From Tabrizicola sp. (GTDB lineage Bacteria; Pseudomonadota; Alphaproteobacteria; Rhodobacterales; Rhodobacteraceae), in assembly GCF_016792905.1 (NCBI RefSeq), contig NZ_JAEULP010000088.1, positions 1 through 64,000 of the forward strand: a stretch of DNA of 64,000 nt. Reading direction: 5' to 3'. How positions within the stretch are numbered: the stretch's first letter is position 1; each line of letters starts with the position of its first letter. The translations under genes were made by a program, and so were the position numbers. Positions 57,146-64,000 of this stretch are shown here, piece after piece. The notes below the pieces were generated by a model. The model was not told where the DNA came from, did no database searches, and saw nothing but the letters and a program-made list of their open reading frames with translations.

Positions 57146-58423
57146 ATGAATATCATGAAAGGCCGCGCATTCCGCGCGACCGCAACTGCAGCCATGCTCG
57201 CCGTGTTCGGCGCTCCCGTCATGGCTGAAGAAATTTTCTATGTGTCTGGCGCCGTCGGTGCGGCTGTCGAGAACTTCAAGACCCTGGTCAAGCCCTGGGA
57301 AGATGCGACCGGGAACACCGTCACCATGGTTCCGATGCCCGCCTCGACCACCGACCAGTTCGGTCAGTACCGCCTGTGGCTCGCCGCCGGAGCGACCGAC
57401 ATCGACCTCTACCAGACCGACGTGATCTGGGCGCCGCAGCTGGCCGACCATTTCGTCGACCTGACCGATGTCGCCAAGGACCTCGTGCCGACGCATTTCC
57501 CCTCGATCATCGAATCGCAGACCGTGAACGGCAAGCTGGTCGCCCTGCCGATCTTCACCGACGCGCCCGCGCTCTACTACCGCAAGGACCTCCTGGAGAA
57601 ATACGGCAAGACCCCGCCGAAGACCTGGGCCGAACTGGCGGAAACCGCCAAGATCATCCAGGACGGCGAACGCGCCGAGGGCAAGGCCGATCTCTGGGGC
57701 TTCGTCTGGCAGGGCAACGCCTATGAAGGCCTGACCTGCGACGCGCTGGAATGGATCAAGTCCTATGGCGGCGGCCAGATCGTCGAGCCCGATGGCACGA
57801 TCTCGGTCAACAACGAGAATGCCGTGGCCGCGCTTGAGATGGCGAAGTCCTGGGTTGGCACGATCAGCCCCGATGGGGTGCTCGCCTACCAGGAAGAGGA
57901 AGCCCGTGGCGTCTGGCAGACCGGCAACGCGGTCTTCATGCGCAACTGGCCCTATGCCTACACCTTGGGCAACGGCGACGATTCCGCGGTCAAGGGCCTG
58001 TTCGGCGTGACCACCCTGCCGGTCGGCAAGGAAGGCGACGCCTCGGCAGCCACGCTGGGCGGCTGGAACGTTGCCGTGTCGAAATACTCGACCCATCAGG
58101 AAGCGGCGATCAGCCTGGCGCTCTATCTCGCCGGACCGGAAGCCCAGAAACAGCGCGCGATCGCCGAATCGAACCTGCCGACGATCATCGCGCTGTATGA
58201 TGACCCGGACATCGCCGCCGCGCAGCCGATCATCCCGCAGTGGAAGGATGTCTTCCTGAATGCGGTTCCGCGCCCGTCGGCTCCCACGCTGGGCAAGTAC
58301 AACGAGGTTTCGGCCAAGTTCTGGTCGGCCGTGCACCAGACGCTTTCGGGCGAAGGCACCGCCGCCGAGAACCTGGAGCTTCTGGAAGTGGAACTGACGG
58401 ACCTCAAGGGGTCGGGCTGGTAA
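57146..58423 (+). CDS. thuE: Trehalose/maltose-type sugar-binding protein ThuE
   Basis: 425 residues. The signal peptide (RATATAAMLAVFGAPVMA) is followed by a family-1 solute-binding fold; AAGATDIDLYQTDVIWAP and FTDAPALYYRKDLLEKYG are typical of the trehalose/maltose group. The SD GGGAGGAAAA lies upstream of the ATG. It is the first gene of a locus with the exact thuEFGKAB order, which is the main reason for the name. Confidence 0.88.
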   Translation: MNIMKGRAFRATATAAMLAVFGAPVMAEEIFYVSGAVGAAVENFKTLVKPWEDATGNTVTMVPMPASTTDQFGQYRLWLAAGATDIDLYQTDVIWAPQLADHFVDLTDVAKDLVPTHFPSIIESQTVNGKLVALPIFTDAPALYYRKDLLEKYGKTPPKTWAELAETAKIIQDGERAEGKADLWGFVWQGNAYEGLTCDALEWIKSYGGGQIVEPDGTISVNNENAVAALEMAKSWVGTISPDGVLAYQEEEARGVWQTGNAVFMRNWPYAYTLGNGDDSAVKGLFGVTTLPVGKEGDASAATLGGWNVAVSKYSTHQEAAISLALYLAGPEAQKQRAIAESNLPTIIALYDDPDIAAAQPIIPQWKDVFLNAVPRPSAPTLGKYNEVSAKFWSAVHQTLSGEGTAAENLELLEVELTDLKGSGW

Positions 58424-58452
58424 GTCCTCCCGGACCTGACTGACCCCACTGG

Positions 58453-58484
58453 CGGGCGGTGCTGTCCCCAGCAGTCGCCGCCCG
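58453..58484 (+). terminator. Hairpin between thuE and thuF
   Basis: Imperfect stem CGGGCGG...CCGCCCG with inner GCTG/CAGC arms around a short C-rich loop, about 30 bases after the thuE stop. It is placed to retain thuE message in excess over the permease genes, as is common for binding-protein genes. Confidence 0.55.
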
Positions 58485-58532
58485 TCTCAACATAACGGGC
58501 CTCGGAGGGGGGGCCCGACAGGGGAGGGTATC

Positions 58533-59494
58533 ATGGCAACGAATGATGTTGGAGGCGCGGGGGGCGGGCTCAGCCTCTCGCAGCAGCGGCAACGTGCGGC
58601 GTTCTGGTTCATTGCGCCGATGCTTGCAGCTCTGTTCTGCGTCGCGGCCTGGCCGCTCATGCGCACCATCTGGTTCTCGCTGACCAATACCGCGCTGTCC
58701 GACCTCTACGGCGGCGAATGGATCGGCTTCGACAACTACCTGTCGTTGCGCGTGCTGGACAGCGGGCGCTGGATCTGGCGCGGCACTCTGGTCGATCCGG
58801 CCTGGTGGAACGCGGTCTGGAACACGGTGCGCTTCGCCTTCGTCTCGGTCTTCTTCGAGACCATTCTCGGCCTGATCGTGGCCCTGGTGCTGAATGCCGA
58901 ATTCAAGGGCCGCGGCCTTGTCCGCGCGGCAATCCTGATCCCCTGGGCCATCCCGACCATCGTGTCCGCGAAGATGTGGGCCTGGATGCTGAACGACCAG
59001 TTCGGGATCCTGAACGACATCATGCTTCGGCTGGGCCTGATCGACCAGAAGATCGCCTGGACCGCCTCGGTCGACACCGCGATGTATGCCGTCCTGACGG
59101 TCGACATCTGGAAGACCACGCCGTTCATGGCGCTTCTCATCCTGGCCGGCTTGCAGATGGTCCCGCGCGACATCTACGAGGCGGCGAAGCTTGACGGCAT
59201 CAACCCGGTCAAGGTGTTCTTCAAGATCACCCTGCCGCTCATCCGCCCGGCGCTGGCCGTCGCGATCATCTTCCGGATGCTCGACGCCCTGCGCATCTTC
59301 GACCTCGTCTATGTGCTGACGCCGAACAGCGCTGCCACCAAGACCATGTCGGTGATCAGCCGCGAGAACATGATCGACTTCGACAAGTTCGCCTATGGCG
59401 CGGCACAGTCGACCCTGCTTTTCGCGATCATCGCGCTGTTCGTCAGCCTCTACATCTGGCTGGGCAAGGTCGACCTATCCGGGGAGGGACAGAA

Positions 59495-59498
<4 letters not shown>
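58533..59498 (+). CDS. thuF: Trehalose-type ABC transporter permease ThuF
   Basis: 321 residues, six hydrophobic segments. The EAA loop is EAAKLDGINPVKVFFKITLP. A polar loop after TM1 (about 55-90) is typical of MalF-like permeases of this clade. AGGGGAGGG lies upstream of the ATG. The stop overlaps the thuG start (ATGA). Confidence 0.9.
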
Positions 59499-60328
<830 letters not shown>

Positions 60329-60334
60329 CACATC

Positions 60335-61336
<1,002 letters not shown>

Positions 61337-61399
61337 CCCTACGCCGCGCGCGCCGGTCGCCACGACCGGAGCGCGCATCCATTTTCAAGGAGACTACCC

Positions 61400-62185
61400 A
61401 TGACCATCCGCGTCACCGTGTGGGGCGAAAACGTCCACGAACAGAAGAACAAGGTCGTGGCCGAGGTCTACCCCAAGACCATGCACGGCACGATTGCCGA
61501 GTTCCTGAACAAGGAAGACGGGATCAAGGCGTCGACCGTCACCCTGCAGGACCCCGAGCACGGGATGACCGCGAAAAGGCTGGCCGAAACCGATGTGCTG
61601 ATCTGGTGGGGCCACGCCGCGCATGGCGAGGTCAAGGACGAGATCGTCGAGCGTGTCGCCGAGGCCGTCTGGTCCGGCATGGGCGTGATCTTCCTGCATT
61701 CCGCGCATTTCTCGAAGCCGTTCAAGCGCCTGATGGGCGCGCCCTGCAACCTGTCCTGGCGCGAGGCCGGCGAGCGAGAGCGGATCTGGGTCACGTCGCG
61801 CCAGCACCCGATCGCCCGCGGCATCCCTGATCACTTCGAGATCGAATACGAAGAGATGTATGGCGAGCCCTTCGGCGTGCCGGAGCCGCTGGAAACCGTC
61901 TTCGTCAGCTGGTTCCAGGGCGGCGAGGTCTTCCGCTCGGGCCTCACCTACCGGCGGGGCGCGGGCAACATCTTCTACTTCCGCCCCGGGCATGAGACCT
62001 ATCCGACCTATCACCAGCCGCTGGTGCAGAAGGTCATCACCAACGGCGTCCGCTGGGCCTTCAACCCCGAAACGCGGCTCGCGAATCCGACCGATGCCCC
62101 GAACACGCCCGTAGGCAAGACGCTGGAACCCATCGTCGAACGCGGACCGCGCCTCCACCATGACGGCGAGGCTGGGTATCGCTGA
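61400..62185 (+). CDS. thuA: Trehalose utilisation protein ThuA
   Basis: 261 residues of the ThuA family (class-I glutamine amidotransferase-like fold). The N-terminal [19 protein letters not shown] and the central [15 protein letters not shown] and [15 protein letters not shown] are close to my memory of S. meliloti ThuA. ThuA and ThuB convert trehalose and related disaccharides through 3-keto derivatives in rhizobia. It is separated from thuK by 63 bp with its own SD (AAGGAGA), and its stop overlaps the thuB start. Confidence 0.92.
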   Translation: MTIRVTVWGENVHEQKNKVVAEVYPKTMHGTIAEFLNKEDGIKASTVTLQDPEHGMTAKRLAETDVLIWWGHAAHGEVKDEIVERVAEAVWSGMGVIFLHSAHFSKPFKRLMGAPCNLSWREAGERERIWVTSRQHPIARGIPDHFEIEYEEMYGEPFGVPEPLETVFVSWFQGGEVFRSGLTYRRGAGNIFYFRPGHETYPTYHQPLVQKVITNGVRWAFNPETRLANPTDAPNTPVGKTLEPIVERGPRLHHDGEAGYR

Positions 62186-63240
62186 TGCAACCCGTCCGTC
62201 TTCTGATCCTCGGCACCGGCGGCATGGCGAAGAACCATGCCGAAAACTTCGCCGCGATCCCCGGCGTCACCGTCGTCGCCGGGATCGACACAAGGGCCGA
62301 GCAGCTCGCCGCCTTTAAGGCCGCCCACAGCATCCCGCACGGCTTTCCTTCCGTGCAGGAGGCCGTGGCCTGGGGTGAATTCGACGCCGTGACCAACGTC
62401 ACCCCGGACGCCGCGCATTACGCGACGACCCTGCCCTTCCTCGCGGCGGGCAAGCATGTGCTCTGCGAAAAGCCGCTCGCGACCAATGCCGCGCATGCCG
62501 AAGAGATGGCCGCCGCCGCCGCGAAGGCCGGCGTCGTGAACATGGTCAACCTGACCTACCGCAACGTCCCCGCGCTGCAAAAGGCGGCGCAGATGGTCCG
62601 TGAAGGCGCCATCGGCCAGATCCGCCATTTCGAGGCCTCCTACCTGCAAAGCTGGCTGACCCAGCCCGCCTGGGGCCATTGGGACAAGGAATCGCAATGG
62701 CTCTGGCGGCTGTCGACCAAGCATGGCTCCAAGGGCGTTCTGGGCGATGTGGGCATCCACATCCTCGACTTCGCGACCTTCATCGCCGGGATGGATGCGA
62801 CGCAGATCTCCTGCCTTCTGCAAACCTTCGACAAGGCACCCGGCGGGCAGATCGGCGAATATGTGCTGGATGCGAATGACAGCGCGACCATGCAAGTCCG
62901 CCTGTCGAACGGCGCGCTTGGCACGGTCGCGGCCACCCGCTTCGCCACCGGCCACCTGAACGACCTGCGGCTCCGGCTTTACGGCCTGACCGGGGGGCTT
63001 GAGGTGCGCTACGAAAAGGGCATCAGCGCGCTGCGGGCCTGCCTGGGCGACGACATCAAGGACGGCACCTGGCACGACGTCGATTGCCCCGACGTGCCCA
63101 CGGTCTACCAGCGCTTCATCGCCGCGATCCGCAAGGAAGGCCCCGCCGAGCCCGATTTCGCCCGTGGTGCGGCGCTACAGGTGCTGCTGGACAAGGCCGA
63201 GGCATCGGCGGGCGAGGGTGGGAAGCTGCTGACGGTGTGA
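62185..63240 (+). CDS. thuB: Trehalose utilisation dehydrogenase ThuB (Gfo/Idh/MocA family)
   Basis: 351 residues. The Rossmann motif is LGTGGMAKNHAENF, with the EKPLATN Lys motif and a C-terminal domain with GDVGIHILDFATF (catalytic Asp and His). In rhizobia ThuB is thought to oxidise trehalose at C3 together with ThuA. The start overlaps the thuA stop. Last gene of the operon. Confidence 0.9.
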   Translation: MQPVRLLILGTGGMAKNHAENFAAIPGVTVVAGIDTRAEQLAAFKAAHSIPHGFPSVQEAVAWGEFDAVTNVTPDAAHYATTLPFLAAGKHVLCEKPLATNAAHAEEMAAAAAKAGVVNMVNLTYRNVPALQKAAQMVREGAIGQIRHFEASYLQSWLTQPAWGHWDKESQWLWRLSTKHGSKGVLGDVGIHILDFATFIAGMDATQISCLLQTFDKAPGGQIGEYVLDANDSATMQVRLSNGALGTVAATRFATGHLNDLRLRLYGLTGGLEVRYEKGISALRACLGDDIKDGTWHDVDCPDVPTVYQRFIAAIRKEGPAEPDFARGAALQVLLDKAEASAGEGGKLLTV

Positions 63241-63256
63241 CAGGGCGCTCGTCAAG

Positions 63257-63302
63257 CACTTGCATCGCAATCCTCGCAAAAGCTGCGGGTGCGATGCAAG
63301 TG
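63257..63302. terminator. Perfect 13-bp inverted repeat between convergent thuB and NYN genes
   Basis: CACTTGCATCGCA and its exact complement TGCGATGCAAGTG separated by 20 bases, starting 17 bases after the thuB stop and ending 15 bases before the stop of the opposite gene. It is probably a shared bidirectional transcript end. Confidence 0.65.
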
Positions 63303-63316
63303 ATCGGGGAGGCGCT

Positions 63317-63937
63317 TCAATCCAGCGGCGCCGCCTCCTGCCCCTGCTCCAGCCCGGCCAGCCGGATCGAGCTGTCGCGCAGATCGCCCCGGATCAGGAA
63401 ACCCGGCGTCGCGACCTCGGGGTGCTTTTCCACCCAGTCGCGGAAACGGTCATTGGTCACGATCCGCGCCCCGAATTCGCGCGCGGTCTCCAACAGGTAG
63501 GGATCGGCCTGCGTCCCCTTCGGGACGACCAGAACCTGCCGCGCCTCAAGCCCCAACATGCGGGCGAAATCCCCGTCGTGCAGATAGCGCCCAGCAAGCT
63601 TCCACCCGGCATTTGCATCGAACACCACGCCCGGCACATAGCCGAGACGCCGCAGCTGGCCGATAACCAGCTTCACCGGCTCCAGCTTCGGGGTGTTGTC
63701 CTGCCAGTGCATGACGTTCGACCCGTCGACCAGAATCCAGTTCTCCGGCACAGGCTTGGAGCGGGGTTTAATGCTGCGCCACAGGCGCGGCAGCAGAAGC
63801 ACGATCAGAAGGAGCACCAGAAGCGCAAGCGCCCAGGCGATCTCCCCGGTCGTTACAGTCTGCACGGTCGGCCCGCTCTGGCTGTCGACCGTGATCGTCT
63901 TGAAATCCGCCAGCGGCAGCAGGACCGTCGCGATCAT
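63317..63937 (-). CDS. Membrane-anchored NYN/PIN-like ribonuclease domain protein
   Basis: 206 residues. One hydrophobic segment (about 33-52) is followed by a Zc3h12a/NYN-type domain: WILVDGSNVMHWQDN with the first catalytic Asp, VVFDANAGWKLAGRY, and VTNDRFRDWVEKHP with further acidic residues. Such domains are predicted metal-dependent RNases. The N-terminus before the helix would be periplasmic and the nuclease cytoplasmic. The RNA target is unknown. Confidence 0.8.
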   Translation of the reverse strand: MIATVLLPLADFKTITVDSQSGPTVQTVTTGEIAWALALLVLLLIVLLLPRLWRSIKPRSKPVPENWILVDGSNVMHWQDNTPKLEPVKLVIGQLRRLGYVPGVVFDANAGWKLAGRYLHDGDFARMLGLEARQVLVVPKGTQADPYLLETAREFGARIVTNDRFRDWVEKHPEVATPGFLIRGDLRDSSIRLAGLEQGQEAAPLD

Positions 63938-63949
63938 CCTTGGCCCCCC

Positions 63950-64000
63950 TCAGCCGCCGATCAGCGCCCTGACCCGCGCCGTGAAATCATCGCCGCGCTT
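63950..64000 (-). CDS. C-terminal end of an unidentified protein
   Basis: The last 16 codons (ending ...FTARVRALIGG) and the stop of a gene that continues beyond the right edge, 12 bp upstream of the NYN gene on the same strand. Too short to assign. Confidence 0.5.
   Translation of the reverse strand, partial: KRGDDFTARVRALIGG

Overview
The window is a GC-rich chromosomal segment from an alphaproteobacterium, most likely a member of the Rhodobacterales (Rhodobacter/Gemmobacter/Tabrizicola-like). The grounds are a nuoA-N operon interleaved with Rhodobacterales-type accessory genes (DUF5333- and DUF5337-like proteins, a helix-hairpin-helix protein), a NuoE with a long C-terminal extension, a trehalose thuEFGKAB locus of the Sinorhizobium type, and short intergenic repeats of a kind I associate with this group. 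I see no tRNA, rRNA, CRISPR array, insertion sequence or prophage. Everything looks like host chromosome.

Bases 1-18,850 (minus strand) hold the proton-pumping NADH:quinone oxidoreductase operon, in transcription order nuoA, B, C, D, (171-aa secreted protein), E, (HhH membrane protein), (DUF5337), F, (small lipoprotein), (DUF5333), (66-aa ORF), G, (lipoprotein), H, I, (CMD-family protein), J, K, (58-aa four-Cys protein), L, M, N. NuoN runs off the left edge. Almost every junction is a 1-4 bp start/stop overlap or a very short gap, so the accessory genes are probably co-translated with Complex I. Bases 19,088-22,501 hold a secreted protein and a head-to-tail overlapping trio (MFS transporter, DegT-family aminotransferase, membrane-anchored thermonuclease). 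gph lies divergent from glmU-glmS-alkD (23,063-27,660), which supplies UDP-GlcNAc precursors.

Bases 27,717-41,729 form an amino-sugar uptake and degradation locus. A cytoplasmic GH20 hexosaminidase and a GntR/UTRA regulator are divergent from a CUT1 ABC transporter (two permeases, binding protein, ATPase), a Gfo/Idh/MocA oxidoreductase, two SIS-domain isomerase/deaminases (NagB-II-like and AgaS-like), a ROK kinase, a GatZ/KbaZ protein and NagA. The layout suggests import of N-acetylhexosamine oligosaccharides, cytoplasmic cleavage, phosphorylation, deacetylation and deamination/isomerisation. Next come a lipoprotein, moaA, hemP with a tiny upstream partner, and a phosphotransferase / class-III aminotransferase pair resembling the hydroxylysine-kinase / phospholyase pair. 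After these are pstB-phoU-phoB (with its own Pho box but without pstSCA) and rbsD-rbsK.

Bases 50,435-63,240 hold an alpha/beta hydrolase, a polyamine-type ABC transporter operon (TAT-dependent binding protein, ATPase, two permeases) and, divergent from it, a LacI-family regulator with the trehalose-type operon thuEFGKAB. Two perfect LacI-type palindromes lie upstream of the regulator and of thuE. The window closes with a membrane-anchored NYN/PIN-like nuclease and the last 16 codons of another gene.

The most unusual signals are four. One is the dense set of accessory ORFs in the nuo operon. The second is a family of short intergenic elements placed just after stop codons, one of which keeps its hairpin while changing its sequence. 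The third is a repeated palindromic terminator after gph and phoB. The fourth is the split Pho operon.
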